NCBI GenBank assembly: GCA_015847255.1
Contig: JADLZK010010869.1
Coordinates: forward strand, 558,001-622,000
Length of the DNA stretch: 64,000 nt
From: Hyparrhenia diplandra
Lineage: Eukaryota > Streptophyta > Magnoliopsida > Poales > Poaceae
Direction: 5' to 3'
In this document: piece by piece, positions 33,898 to 44,830 of the stretch
How the letters are laid out: each line of letters starts with the position of its first letter
Position numbering within the stretch: position 1 is the stretch's first letter
Made by a program: the position numbers and the translations under genes
The notes under the pieces: model-generated
What the model was told of the DNA's origin: nothing
The model's database searches: none
Seen by the model: the letters and a program-made list of their open reading frames with translations, nothing else

Positions 33898-33952
33898 CCT
33901 CCATATTTTTTGCTTGACTTGCCCTTAATCCCATTAGCACTGTATAAAGAAA
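33898..33952 (-). pseudogene. Possible captured exon (NGIKGKSSKKYGGWG)
   Basis: On the minus strand a short segment between an acceptor-like TTTATACAG and a donor-like G/GTATGTATC encodes ANGIKGKSSKKYGGWG. The flanks are AT- and T-rich like introns. A second exon-like piece with acceptor TTTTTTTTCAG lies at about 32880-32957, and a GC-rich first-exon candidate at about 34619-34912. I do not recognise the gene. The order GC-rich exon, short exon, 3' exon on one strand would fit a captured multi-exon fragment. Confidence 0.25.
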
Positions 33953-34618
33953 GAGGAGAATCACTTTCTAACATCTTTGTGATATTATTATTGACAAAAA
34001 AACACAAAGGAATCACAAGTTCCCAGTTTGCTTCACAGTTCACACTGACAATTGTTGTTGTGAGTAACTGACAAAAAAATGATGTTGCGTTGCTATTGAA
34101 TAAAACAAAATAAGATATAAATCTGAGCAACACCTATGTATTTATGGCAAGTAGGCAACAATACCTTTGAGTTCCTAGACCTCAAGTGTATCGGACATCG
34201 TTGATGACAACAAGTAATATATGAACACCAAAATCTCAGCATTTAGGTCCGGCATGCGTTCGAGAAATCGATAGAACACGAAATGATATTACCACTTCTT
34301 TATAGAAGATCGAAACTCTCTGAATAGAAGATCGAAACTATAAACCCTAACTTCTTGACTGAGGTGCGTTGTCTTAGGATCTTCTAGGCGAACACACGGA
34401 AAGGAAAGAAATAACGAGGGGATTAAGTGGGGCTCCATCGCCGAGGGGACATAATGTTTTCAACAAAAAGTTATTTCAAAAGAACGAGTAGGCTAAACCA
34501 TCCACTCCTTTCCAGATTTCTGCGTGTGTTGTCCGAAGAGATGAGCAGAGATAGAAAATGAATGTGAAAGAATGAGAGTTAGGCGTCGGGCCGGAGCGGC
34601 CGACGACAACGCTGGGGT

Positions 34619-35020
34619 TCACCAAGCGGTGCCTCCTCTGGATTCATAGGAGATGTGGACCGACCTTGCGGGGGGCGGGCCGAGGGGAGGCCTACGCGAC
34701 GACGTTGTCCGTGGCCGTGTGATGCCGTCGTCGCCCACGCACCCGAAGTTCAGCGTTTCGGGCGCCACGGCTGGCGTGGCGCCCGGTGTTGCGAAGCCGC
34801 GCCGCCGTAGCCGCCACCGTAGCCGCCGCCCGTAGTCGTGCTTCGCCCTTGGCGCCGCGCTGGGGTCCGAGGAGATGGAGCGAGCACGTGAAGAGAAGAC
34901 GAAGGGAGACACGGGAGAAGAGGCGTCGTGAGGGAGGTGAGGAGGCCGGAGTGGGGGAGAGGAAAAGGTCGCGCATGCGGGAGGTGGAGACGGAGGGTCG
35001 CGCGCGTTGGGGATGCATGG
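34619..35020 (-). other. GC-rich patch with overlapping open frames, possible first exon
   Basis: Minus-strand frames of 97, 108 and 128 residues overlap here; one contains GFATPGATPAVAPETLNFGC, which has a protein-like composition but no family I recognise. The contrast with AT-rich surroundings is typical of a grass 5' exon. No promoter is evident. Only one of the frames, if any, could be real. Confidence 0.25.
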
Positions 35021-35280
35021 GAGGAGAGTCCCAAGGGGTTGATTAGGATGGTGGTAGATGGCGTTGATCCCAGCAATTTTGGCCTTTGGATGTGGGTGAG
35101 TGAGTGAAAGAAAAGGTTAGAATAGATCTGGACCATTCATTTGAAAAGTTGGTTGGTTTTTGGGTGCATTTTTGGGTACACTTAGAGAAGATTATGAGAG
35201 ATAATGACTGTGGTGGATTGTGGTGGACAATTTCCTGTGTGGATTTAGGAAAGTTTTTTTTGATGTATTATATGTAGTAG

Positions 35281-35345
35281 AGAGTAGAGAAGAGATAGAG
35301 ATAGAGATAGAGATAGAGATAGAGATAGAGAGACAGAGATAGAGA
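35281..35345. repeat. (AGAGAT)n microsatellite
   Basis: About eight near-perfect AGAGAT units, interrupted once by AGAGAC. Confidence 0.9.
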
Positions 35346-35440
35346 TATGGCTGGGACGCGAGGCGACAAAAACGGATGACGGCAGACGGAAAAACAATAG
35401 GTTAAGAAATTTTTCTCTTTATTAGTAGGTATAGATAGAG

Positions 35441-36237
35441 GAAAAACTCCCGTCGTGAGAAATCCATCCACCGAGGAGTACCCATGTCAAATTCTATACC
35501 AGAGTCAATATAAACATATACTGTGTGCCCATAATTACTGATTAGTTATAAATATTAATTATTATTAGAAAAACAAAGATACCATACGCAATCTATTGAC
35601 GCCAACAATACGTAGATTTAAAAAGAAAATATTGGATTTATTTTTCTTCTTCTTTCATTCTATAAAAATAATAATAATGGCATGGTGGGTAATTTTTTAG
35701 AAAATATAATTTGGATCTAATGGTTACAGATTGTTGGAGTCTAGATTTGATTGCCGGATGTTTCGATTAACGTAAGAATTTCTAACATTTATCTTTTTTT
35801 CCTAGTGCGTCGATGAGAATTAACGTGAAGGCTTCGTTGGAGCCTCCAATTAGTAACAGTAAGATATTTATTTGTACACTAGTATAAGCAAAAGGGAGAG
35901 CTCTGCTCAACTCAATATCAACATATACTCTTCAAGATACAAGATACAGTAGAAGATTAGAAGCAATCCTTGTTGATGGCGAAAACGACTTGAGGCTGAC
36001 GTGGCGAAAACCATGCGATTCCAGGCGGCCTTTTTCGTCTCTATCATCATGGGTCAAATCCTTCACTTTGGCCGTTTGACTCGAGTTGGCCTGAGGGATT
36101 TGCACAGCTGTGCCTGTGCGTGAGGATGTTAGTTAGGCGGTCGTGGGTGCAGATCAGATTAGGGATGCTGTTAAATGCTTAATCCGGGATTAAAGTAGCA
36201 GGACAATGTGCTTCAGCCTTAGGAAGTTAGGATACGG
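35441..36237. other. AT-rich intergenic stretch
   Basis: No gene or element recognised; short runs of A/T and an (AAT)n stretch near 35667. Confidence 0.4.
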
Positions 36238-36249
36238 TTAATTCCTGGC

Positions 36250-36985
36250 TAACGCTAGGGGCAATTCCATATCTGAGCATTTGGCCCGAAGCACGGTGGC
36301 ATGGCTCGAAGTACGAAAATTAGGCCCGACCCAAACATGACCTCGCACGGTCGAATTCGTGCTCGGGCCGGCCCGGTGCCCGCAGCAAGTTGTGCTTGGG
36401 CAGACCCAGTAATCACTTTGTTCAGCCCAACAAGCAATGGAAGAGCAAAGCCCAACAGCCAACGCCCAAAGTCAAGTCTGATGTCAATCCATCGCGGCAT
36501 CCCATGACTTGCGAAGCCTAGCGGCAGCCGTCCAAAGCATCCAGCAGTAGTCGGCGTCCAGCAGTCCAGTGTCATCCCTCGCGACTAGTCCTCACCGAGA
36601 CCTGCAGGCTCGAGTAGTCCAGGCGTCAAGCAGTAGCTTGCGACGGCACGACGCTTCACCGGCATCAACTCATCGCTCACCCACCGGCGACCCACATCCC
36701 TCTACCTCCCAGGCGGCCACACTGCCAACGCCACACATGGCGACCGCGACCTCCGTCGGCAAATTGAATCGAATGACAGGAGCCAGGGAGAGGTGCTGAA
36801 TATTTGTGTAGTTTGCTGATTTTGTGTACATCGGGTATGCCCGAGCCCGAATTATCAGGTATCCAAAATTTGGGTAATGATATTTTGGGGTTAAGTTTGA
36901 CATTTTCCATTACCCAAAGTCGTATTACCTGAATGAACCGATCCGAAAAATTCGGGTAACCCGAATGACAGGGTGAATATGTAGT
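36250..36985. mobile_element. Possible hAT-like transposon fragment
   Basis: The left part is rich in GGCCCGAAGCACG, GGCCCGACCC and GGCCGGCCCGG motifs; the right part in GGGTAACCCGAA-, GCCCGAGCCCGAA- and TACCTGAATGAACCG-type motifs. Such CCCGA/TCGGG-rich subterminal regions are usual in grass hAT elements. No 8-bp target duplication, terminal inverted repeat or transposase frame was found. Confidence 0.25.
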
Positions 36986-37737
36986 AGAAGTGGCATGTCC
37001 GTACGTGCGTAGCTATTAATGTAAGCTAACCGGTCTGTGTGTCCGTCAGTTATCTCGTCAAAAGGGCGGGATAATAAACATACAAAAATTAAGAGAAATT
37101 ATTTTAGCACTCCTTTTGTTTAATTACTAAATGAATACCCCGTGCATTACTGCAGGGATTACAAATGATTTAAAAAGAAATTAGACTATTTTCGTCTATA
37201 GTTATATAAATAAAACTATCTTATATTATTTTTATAGACAACTAAATGCATGTTAGTAGATAAAGAAAAACTATCATAATTATATATACTAGTTGGATAT
37301 AACTGTAACTTCTAGTGGGTTGTTGAGTCTCTTAGTTTTTTTTTTTTTAGATTACACAGTAGTTTTTTTTTTTTTTGAGAATGAGTAGTATTAGATTCTC
37401 CACGTAGGTCCCGTATGGGCTTGGTTCGTCCCAGGCCATATACTATATCTAGCCCAAGTACAGTGAGCAGACCATGCATGATCAAGTGCTGGCTGGGTTC
37501 GGACAGCCTGAGCTCATGCATGACTACAATTTTAAGCAAATATTTATATGTACTTATTAGTTTTTATTATGAGGAATGGATATTAGAGCAATTTTTAGAA
37601 AAATAAAAGATTACAATTTAACAATGACTCTCAAAGTTGTCTAGTGTCTTCTTGGTTTCAAAATGCATTTTTGACTGCCTATACAAATTATAACGGGTCT
37701 CATTGTGGTCCCACGGGCATTTATCTGTCCTGTTCTC
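36986..37737. other. AT-rich intergenic stretch
   Basis: Poly-T runs at 37338-37350 and 37363-37376; no gene or element identified. Confidence 0.4.
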
Positions 37738-37740
37738 TTA

Positions 37741-37987
37741 GAGCAAGTATTATAGAAGGCCGTAAGTTCGGCTAAATAATGGCGTGGAGGAGAGAAGGGA
37801 GAGAGAGAGAGGAGAAGCGGTCTGTAAGCTTACAGCCCGGCTTGACACGAGAACCAAGACACTTTGTGAGACATACAACTGGGGCCCATTATTAAATGCT
37901 AAAGACTTAACCATTATACGGGTAGGCTGAGAAATAGGCTGTAAGGATCCTTCTGACAAAGCCGTATTTTGTATTATAATACTGCTC
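37741..37987. mobile_element. Tourist-like MITE (PIF/Harbinger type)
   Basis: 247 bp with imperfect terminal inverted repeats GAGCAAGTATTATA and, at the other end read in reverse, GAGCAGTATTATA. It is flanked by the 3-bp duplication TTA (37738-37740, 37988-37990), the TWA target of the PIF/Harbinger group. Non-coding. Confidence 0.85.
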
Positions 37988-38025
37988 TTACGGACCTTAG
38001 CTTCAAGGCTCTAGCTTAGAAAAAT

Positions 38026-38546
38026 AGAAAAAGTCTAAATCACACCCCAACTATGGGAGGTGGGCTACATAACCCCCAACCTATCAAGCGGTCTAAATCA
38101 CCCCCGAACTTTTCAAAACCGATCAAATTACCCCTTAAAGCAGTTTTGAAAAATCATACAAAATTATAGAAAAATCATAAAATAGAAAATAAAATTGTGT
38201 TAGACTTCAAATGAGTAGATCTACACGGTGAACATATAATATGGTATGATTCAAAATATATTTTTGTTGTTGTACCTTTAGATTTATGCTTTTCCTCGTA
38301 TATGTAAAAAAAAATATACTAAAGTATACTATTTTATATGTTCATTGCGTAGATCTACTCATTTGGAGTCTAACGCAATTTAATTTTTTTATTTTATGAT
38401 TTTTTATGATTTACTATGATTTTTCAAAACTGCTTTAGAGGGTAATTTGTTCGGTTTTGAAAAGTTCAGAAGTGATTTGGACCGTTTGATAGGTTGGGGG
38501 TTATGTAGCCCACCTCCCATAGGTGGGGTGTGATTTAGACTTTTTC
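38026..38546. mobile_element. Long-terminal-inverted-repeat element, Mutator-like (first copy type)
   Basis: Two arms of about 230 bp (38026-38255 and 38317-38546) are inverted copies of about 90% identity, starting GAAAAAGTCTAAATCAC. They surround a spacer of about 60 bp. The flanks CTTAGAAAAAT at 38015-38025 and 38547-38557 are an exact 11-bp direct repeat, compatible with the 9-11 bp duplications of Mutator-like elements. Nothing is coded. A transcript across it would fold into a nearly complete double strand. Confidence 0.8.
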
Positions 38547-38661
38547 CTTAGAAAAATCATAACTTCCTCCTCATCGGATGAAAAAGTTTTTTATGTTAAA
38601 AACGTATTTCTCGATGAGACTTGTAACTTTGTAATTTTGAGATTTACCATTTGAGATTAAT

Positions 38662-39248
38662 TGTCGATTCCGGCTAGATTGGGCCGGAATTGACACCTTG
38701 ATTGGAGGATTGGGAGGAGGAGGAAGGGGATGACGACGCAGGTGGCGGCGTAGGGGGCGGCGGCGCAGGCCGCACCCTTGTGGGCGGCACGGCGCCTGGC
38801 AGGCGGGGTTTGGGGGGCGGCTGGCGCCAGGAGCCGGGGAGAGAGGAGGCCTAAAACCGAAAGCTATAGATATGTTTTTATTTCTTGCTTGCCCCCTAGA
38901 GATTACATGCCTCTTGCTTATATAGCCCGACTAGTGGGACTTGTAATCTAAGCAATCTCTACAAGGTTTCCTTATAGATTGGAATACCTTTTACAAGCAA
39001 TTTTCCTATTTTATTTATTTCCTAATAAGGGTCTCCCTTATACATGAGATAGCCCCTTGCACACCAAAAACTACCTAAGATAATCCTAACTTGAAGACGG
39101 CGATCTCGGAGTTAAATGCGGAGAGGGAAAGTGGCGGGGGGGGCCGGCCTTCCCCCCCTTGTGCGCCCCCTTGGCCCCTCCCGGGGCCGGCGGCCATCGC
39201 GTTTGGCCCAATTAGCCACTTTCGTGGCGGCCCACTCGGATCATGACA
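38662..39248 (-). repeat. 3' LTR of gag-only element copy 2
   Basis: On the plus strand it runs from TGTCGATTCCGGC to CGGATCATGACA. The terminal stem-loop of copy 1 is present at 38662-38695. Confidence 0.9.
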
Positions 39249-39254
39249 TTTCCC

Positions 39255-40069
39255 CACCGTTCGACGAGGCGGCGCGTCCACGTGCCGCCCAACCCAGTAG
39301 TATCGAAAAGGCACGCCCATTGGGTCGATGGTAAGGCCAGGCCGAAGTAGAGGAGAAGAGAGCCGTTCTTGTCGTTGTTGTCGATGCAGAGATATGCCGG
39401 AGTCTTCGTCGGGAAGAAGAATTCTATGTGGAAGTTGCCGAAGAAGAAGCCGAACCTGAAACACATCGGCGGCTGCACGAAGTGACGTTCCGCACATGCT
39501 ATGCGCATGACGGAGGCGTTGAGGGTGCCTGATAGCTCGAGCATCTGTAGAGTTGCTGGTGGAGATGCGTAGGTGTAGGTTGACGGCACATTCACCTTTG
39601 CATTGAGTTGCCTGCAGTAGACATGTCGAACTGACGTAGGCGGTGATGAGGTGAATTGAGGAGGCAGCCGTAGAGTAGATCACTGGGTGTGTTGACGGAA
39701 GGTCCCAGCTGCTTTTCCTTTGTCCATGGTGCACCAACTATGATGTTGTCGACGCGGAAGAAGACTTCGCCGTTGTCGTTGAAGAGGAGGGCAGTGGCAC
39801 CCTCAATACGCTCATCAGGGCACGCCTGGAGAAGAAGGATGCTGGCAGGGAAGGCCTGATCCTCACGAGGGCGATTGGGGAGGTGGAAGCCCAATGCTAC
39901 GCCGTGCAGTGGAACGTTCTCCCCCAGCAGGAAGTTTTCGAGGAGCTCTGAAGCAGCAGGTATGTAATAGCGGTGAAAGTACCTCACGATGTCATAGCGT
40001 AGACTCCACTTCGGGCGGTTGAGCCCAACTCGATGGGCTACCGAGATGATTCCGAGCTCTTTTATTTGA
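39255..40069 (-). pseudogene. Conserved second coding block of unknown function, copy 2
   Basis: Minus-strand frames 39592-40170 and 39212-39595 together cover the block. Strings shared with copy 1 are GENVPLHGVALGFHLP, ILLLQACPDER, VDNIIVGAPWTKEK, FDMSTAGNSMQR, LELSGTLNASVMRIACAER and FFGNFHIEFFFP. The joint between the two frames lies near 39592, where copy 1 is also shifted. It extends to the polypurine tract (AACGGTGGGGAAA on the minus strand). No known domain. Hydrophobic and aromatic residues are alternating, suggesting a folded beta-rich protein, which is inference only. Confidence 0.5.
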
Positions 40070-41234
40070 AGTTGTGCCCACTTGCGGCTCGGTGATCGAT
40101 TGGTTGGTGTCAGCCCTTCAATGTCTTCCATGGCAACATCAAGGCGATCTTTGTCCCGGCATGCGTTCACACGGGGCAGCCGCTATATCACCGTCGAGGC
40201 CACCCAGATGCTTGTGGCGACCAGTCGCCTTGGTGTTGGTGATAGCCTTAATGGCGTCGTCAGGCTCGTCGTCGTTGTGGCGGCGGGCAAGGTCGATGGC
40301 CTCCTCCAACGAACGAGGCTCAAGCCGTTCGGAAGGCGTGTTCGCGGCTTCTCGTGAAGGCCTTCCATGAAGAGTCTGGTGCGGTGGCGCTGTCCCTCGA
40401 GTTCCATGTGTAGTGTATAGTTCTCGAATTCGTTGATGTAGTCGATCGCCTTGCCTCCTGGGGAAGGCGGCGCGTACGCGGGCGAAGTGTTGAGGTAGCC
40501 GGGCGGACCGGTGGCGGCGTGGCGTTGAGTGAACTCATCCCGCTTGATTGGGAGTTCGTCTTGGACGGATCCATGAACCAAACCGCAGCAATACCAATGA
40601 GGTGGAAAGCGGCGTAACTCACGTAGTCGGCGGGCGATCTCCTCATTAACTGGAAGAAAAGTTCCAGCTTTTAAAGCCGGAGAGATCCGGATCGTCGGGT
40701 CAGTCGTACTCTTTGATTTGCAGATGCGTGACGTAGCGAGGGGATGAGATGCCGCGGGTGGCACCATCGGGGACGCGCGGTGGCGCCCGGGGGCCGGGGT
40801 GGGTGCCGCGATTGCAGATAATCTCGCTGGCGTCCCGCATGGTTGCAGGTGTCGGGTGGAGAGGAGAGAGGGGGCAGCCGGTCTGCTTTGGGTCGTCAAG
40901 GGTGATGTTGATGACGGCTACCGGAGCGCCCCCAAGAACGCCATCATCTTCCTCCGGTTGGAGGATACCCGAGGTCGGAGCCGTCGGCGAGATCCGCTGC
41001 AGGGGGGGGGCGGCGGCCAAGATAGGGCGGCGGCCGGCCCTATGCCGGCGGCGGCGGCGAAGCCCATGGGCTGTCCTCCGGCGTCGCCGCCGACGCGTCG
41101 CGGGGTCCTTGACGTGATGAAGACTCCATCCATCGTGAAGTCTCGGCGTCGTCGGTTGCTCTAATCCGGCGCTGAGTGGACGCCGAGGGCTCCTTCGGGC
41201 GCGCCGCGTTGAACTCCATGATCTCGGAAGCCAT
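40070..41234 (-). pseudogene. Gag-like region of copy 2, frameshifted
   Basis: Start codon at 41234 (minus), MASEIMEFNAA as in copy 1. Conserved segments in order are EEDDGVLGGAPVAVINITL, LQIKEYD, ADYVSYAAFHLIGIAAVWF, IDYINEFENYTLHMELEGQR, RLFMEGLHEK and CRDKDRLDVAMEDIEG. The spacing of the FHLIGIAAVWF, EF and LFMEGLHE segments resembles the retrotransposon gag (capsid) domain. It spans at least three frames. No CCHC knuckle is visible. Confidence 0.65.
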
Positions 41235-41273
41235 TGATGGTGGGTGGATCGTAGTGGTCTCCGGGATACCAGA

Positions 41274-41867
41274 TGTCGATTCCGGCTAGATTGGGCCGGA
41301 ATTGACAACTTGATTGGAGGATTGGGAGGAGGAGGAAGGGGATGACGACGAGGTGGCGGCGTAGGGCGGCGATGGAGGAGGGCGGCGGCGAGGGCCGCGC
41401 CCTTGCGGGCGGCGCGGCCCGGCAAGCGCTGGTTGGGGGGCGGCGCGGGCGCAGGAGCGGGGAGAGAGGAGGCCTAAAACCGAAAGCTATAGATATGTTT
41501 TTATTTCTTGCTTGCCCCTAGAGATTACATGCCTCTTGCTTATATAGCCCGACTAGTGGGACTTGTAATCTAAGCAATCTCTACAAGGTTTCCTTATAGA
41601 TTGGAATACCTTTTACAAGCAATTTTCCTATTTTATTTATTTCCTAATAAGGGTCTCCCTTATACATGAGATAGCCCCTTGCACACCAAAAACTAACTAA
41701 GATAATCCTAACTTGAAGACGAAGTGATCTCGAGTCGCACGGGAGAGGGAAAGTGGCGGCGGCAGGGCCGGCCTTCCCGCGCGCGCGCCCCCTTGGCCCC
41801 TCCGGGCGGCCGCCGTCGCGTTTGGCCCAATTAGCCACTTTCGAGGCGGCCCATTCGGATCATGACA
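41274..41867 (-). repeat. 5' LTR of gag-only element copy 2
   Basis: 594 bp; TATA box on the minus strand at about 41541-41547; ends with the terminal stem-loop next to the primer-binding site. Confidence 0.9.
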
Positions 41868-41927
41868 TTAATCTTTGTGATCTCGGGCCATGGTTTGCAT
41901 GGGCCAATATTCTAGTTGTTTCTATAA

Positions 41928-43261
41928 AGAGTGAAATGCACTTTGTGGGCACCGAACTTGCGGCGTTGTGCCAAATAGGTCCATGAACTTAGAAACCAGA
42001 TATCTAAGCGCCTCGAACTTGCGAAACCGTTCACCCTAGGTCCAAACCGGTTTTGCATGGTTTGCATGGTGGTTTTGCATGGACATTTGTAGCGATGATG
42101 ATGTCGGCGATGACATCAACACAATTTTTTAATTTTGCGAAATTAATATCTTTTTTATTCGGAGCTCCAAATATAGCAAATAATATATCAATTTTGATCG
42201 TGTCGACGAGCTCTTTGCAATAGTGTACTCCGTTTTTTTTTAGTTGACATAGTTTTTATTTCGTGTAAATTAAATATTTCCATAGAAGTGATATATTATT
42301 CTCACTTGTTTTATATAAATATTTAATTTTATAAATTCCACGAACACGACCGGTCCTGAATATTTACGGACCTAAAACAATGACAAAATTTTGGGCCTTT
42401 TTATATAAACATGATAATCTCAGATTATTGGTATATATGCACACATATATCAAATGGTTATCGAGTGCTTTTGCGGCCGACATGGTCAATATCAATGACA
42501 TAGTCCCGCTAATATTTAGAGAAACAAGTATTCACTACAATTTCATAAAATTACAGTAGCGTCTCTGCGTTGGTCGTACATTATAGTAAATGATTAGGGT
42601 TCATAGGAAAGAGATAGAAAAATATGGATGTACCAAATTGTTGTCACGTGCGCTGACGGCAGCCTAACGATGATGGAATTGGAGTGCGGTATGCGATGAT
42701 CGTTAGCTCGCCCTAAGCGTAGCTGCAGATGAGTAGAGTGCGTGTGGTTAGCCGTGACGTGGCGGTCGGCGACTTCGTTGTGTCGCGCTATTGCTAATCA
42801 AAAGGAAATCGAACAAAAGGAACCGGAGAAGTCGCCCTTTTTATCTCAATCGGACAAATCGCCTACTTGTGTTGCGTGATCGAATAAAATATCCCTTGTT
42901 TTATAGAAATATTTAATTTTACACGAAATAAAACTATCTTAAATAACAAAACGGAGTGCACTGTCGTTGTAAAGATCTCGGCGAGACGATCAAAATTGAT
43001 ATATTATTTGTTATATTTGGAGCTCGAATAAAAAGATATCAATTTCGCAAATAAAAAAAAAGAGTGCTAATGTCATCATCGACATCATCATCGCTTCTGA
43101 TGTAGTGTCCATGCAAAACCGCCATGCAAGCCATGCAAAAACCGGTTTCGACCTAGAGTGAACGGGTTCGCAAGTTCGTGGGGCTAGATGTGCGGTTTCT
43201 AAGTTCATGGACCTATTTGACACAACGCCTGCAAGTTCAGGTACCGCGGTGCAGTTCACTC
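41928..43261. mobile_element. Long-terminal-inverted-repeat element, Mutator-like (second type)
   Basis: Arms of about 365 bp (about 41928-42290 and 42890-43261) are inverted copies beginning GAGTGAAATGCAC / GAGTGAACTGCAC and containing CCATGAACTTAGAAACC. The flanking 9-bp direct repeat TTTCTATAA (41919-41927, 43262-43270) fits Mutator-like insertion. The 600-bp middle has no credible frame. Its sequence is unrelated to the shorter element at 38026. Non-autonomous. Confidence 0.82.
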
Positions 43262-44528
43262 TTTCTATAACTCGAGTCAAGAGGAGTCGGCGTTGAGCAA
43301 GAGTAGGTGACTTCCTCATACTTGCTGTGTTGAGCACACTAAGAGCACTTACAATGCAGACTCTACCATGGTTTCTATCCCGGTAATGCTGTTTGGGCGT
43401 CCCACCGATCGGACGCTCGGCGTTCTTCGGGCCGCGCGAGGCGTTGCCGGGGCGGCTCGCATCCTAAAGACCGGATAGTCTCCGTAACACCTCTCCAACC
43501 ATCCCGTCCCAACCGCATCGAACGAAACCCAATCGCCATTCCCCAACCACTTGCCGGGGTTTTAGTCGCGATCCTGGCGGGCGAGGGTGCTCCAAGGCGT
43601 TGCCGACGGCGGCGGCGATCCGGTCGCCTGGTTCAGCGCCCGCCGCCCTACGGCCTTCGTGGTTCGCCATTACCCCGTCTATTCTCGCCTCGTTACGATT
43701 GTGTCGCTGCTCCGGCTTCGGCGGCGTCGTCGCTGCACGACGCTCCCGCCTTCCTCTTCCTCGTCGGTGTCACGGTTAGTCACCGTCTCCTCCTCCCACC
43801 TATGCCCCTCTGTTTTTTGCTCGGCGTCATACGTCCTCGCTCGGCTTCCCCTACTTGAATCGACCCCGATTTCTCACCGTCGTTGAGTAGGGCGTAGCTG
43901 CTATTTCGGCCGGCGCGCCTCGGTATCGGGTGCTGGGAGGCGGTAGCCGCCATTGTCGATGATCCGATCCGCTGGTTCATTTTGCTTGTGGGCCTACACG
44001 TCCGTGGATCGCCTTACTCCTCCGAGCACCGCTGTCCCACTTTGTTGTGTCGCTTTCTTCCGCTAGCGTCGTGTTTGGGTGCCTTCATCTTCGTCGCCGG
44101 TAAGGGTTGCTCGCCATCGCGGCCTCCTCTCCTATGTCCCCTATTTCCCTCGGGTTTTGTACGTGCTTGCTTACAGGCCTTGGTTTGCCGCTCCATCTGA
44201 CATTGATCTAGTGCCCGTCATTGAGACCTAGTTGATATTGTGTGGCGGCTACTTGTGGGGTATGTCGTTGGTTCATACTTGCGGCTATCTGTTTGTGGTT
44301 AGGTTATTATGCCTCTGGTTTGCCCTTGTAGTGGATGCATTTCGGATAATTTGTCTCACCATTTCCCCACCTTGGGTTCAATAGTATTTCATTATTACTA
44401 CAAGATGAATTACTATGCCTAGGTGGAATGGTTCCTTCTATGTGTGCCTCGATGCCAGTTCAACAATATTTTGCCATATTAATAGCTATTCCTATGTTCA
44501 ATTATTTATGTAGTTCCTTTTTTCACCT

Positions 44529-44830
44529 TTGCTCACGTCGTTGACCTACAATAACATGTACACCATGCAGCCAGCCTCTGTGTTATCACGAGCATGGTTT
44601 CTCGAGGTCGCGTTCGAAGGTCAAGCCACCACCGGGATGGATTCATCCGAGAGCATCGGCTCGATGAGGATGATTTTGAATCAAAATCATCCGGTAGTAC
44701 CAAAGAATGAGGAGGAGGATTTCGACTTGTGACCTCGTGATGAAAAAGTTAGGATGCCGAAGCCGCGTACCCGTGCAGCAGCCAGGAAGGTGTCCTCAAG
44801 CAAAGGGATGAAGCCCCCCCGTTTCTGGTA
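44529..44830 (+). pseudogene. Coding-like patch A in the Harbinger-like element
   Basis: The frame at 44529-44732 ends in PVVPKNEEEDFDL. Just beyond the stop another frame reads RMPKPRTRAAARKVSSSKG (about 44750-44810). This basic string matches NRPYTRCAARKVSFSK in patch B at 45820-45870, about 1.06 kb downstream, so the two patches are diverged copies of one exon or repeat. No domain recognised. Confidence 0.3.

Larger units (their letters stand above)
30890..35440. mobile_element. Candidate repeat element bounded by GCCCGTGCGTTGC start and TTTATTAGTAGGTATAGATA end
   Basis: The left boundary has TACTAGTATAGTGCCCGTGC then GTTGCCACG (about 30901-30930). The right boundary, after the microsatellite at 35281-35345, has TCTTTATTAGTAGGTATAGA (about 35417-35437), which I associate with the other end of the same grass repeat family. 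Between them lie mostly AT-rich DNA and a few exon-like pieces on the minus strand, including a GC-rich patch near the right end. Class and exact ends are unproven: no target duplication or terminal inverted repeat was found. Confidence 0.3.
38662..41867 (-). mobile_element. Short gag-only LTR element, copy 2 (TR-GAG-like)
   Basis: 3.2 kb, inverted relative to copy 1; LTRs 38662-39248 (3' LTR) and 41274-41867 (5' LTR); perfect target duplication TTAAT (38657-38661, 41868-41872). The primer-binding site, read on the minus strand after the 5' LTR, is TGGTATCCCGGAGACC (about 41256-41271). The interior has the same gag-like region and the same second conserved block as copy 1 and again no polymerase domain. 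Copy 2 preserves the LTR/PBS junction better and is the reference for the family. Confidence 0.88.

Noticed and set aside
35268..35471. Minus-strand frame of 67 codons with LYLYLYLYL repeats
   Set aside because: Translation of the AGAGAT microsatellite.
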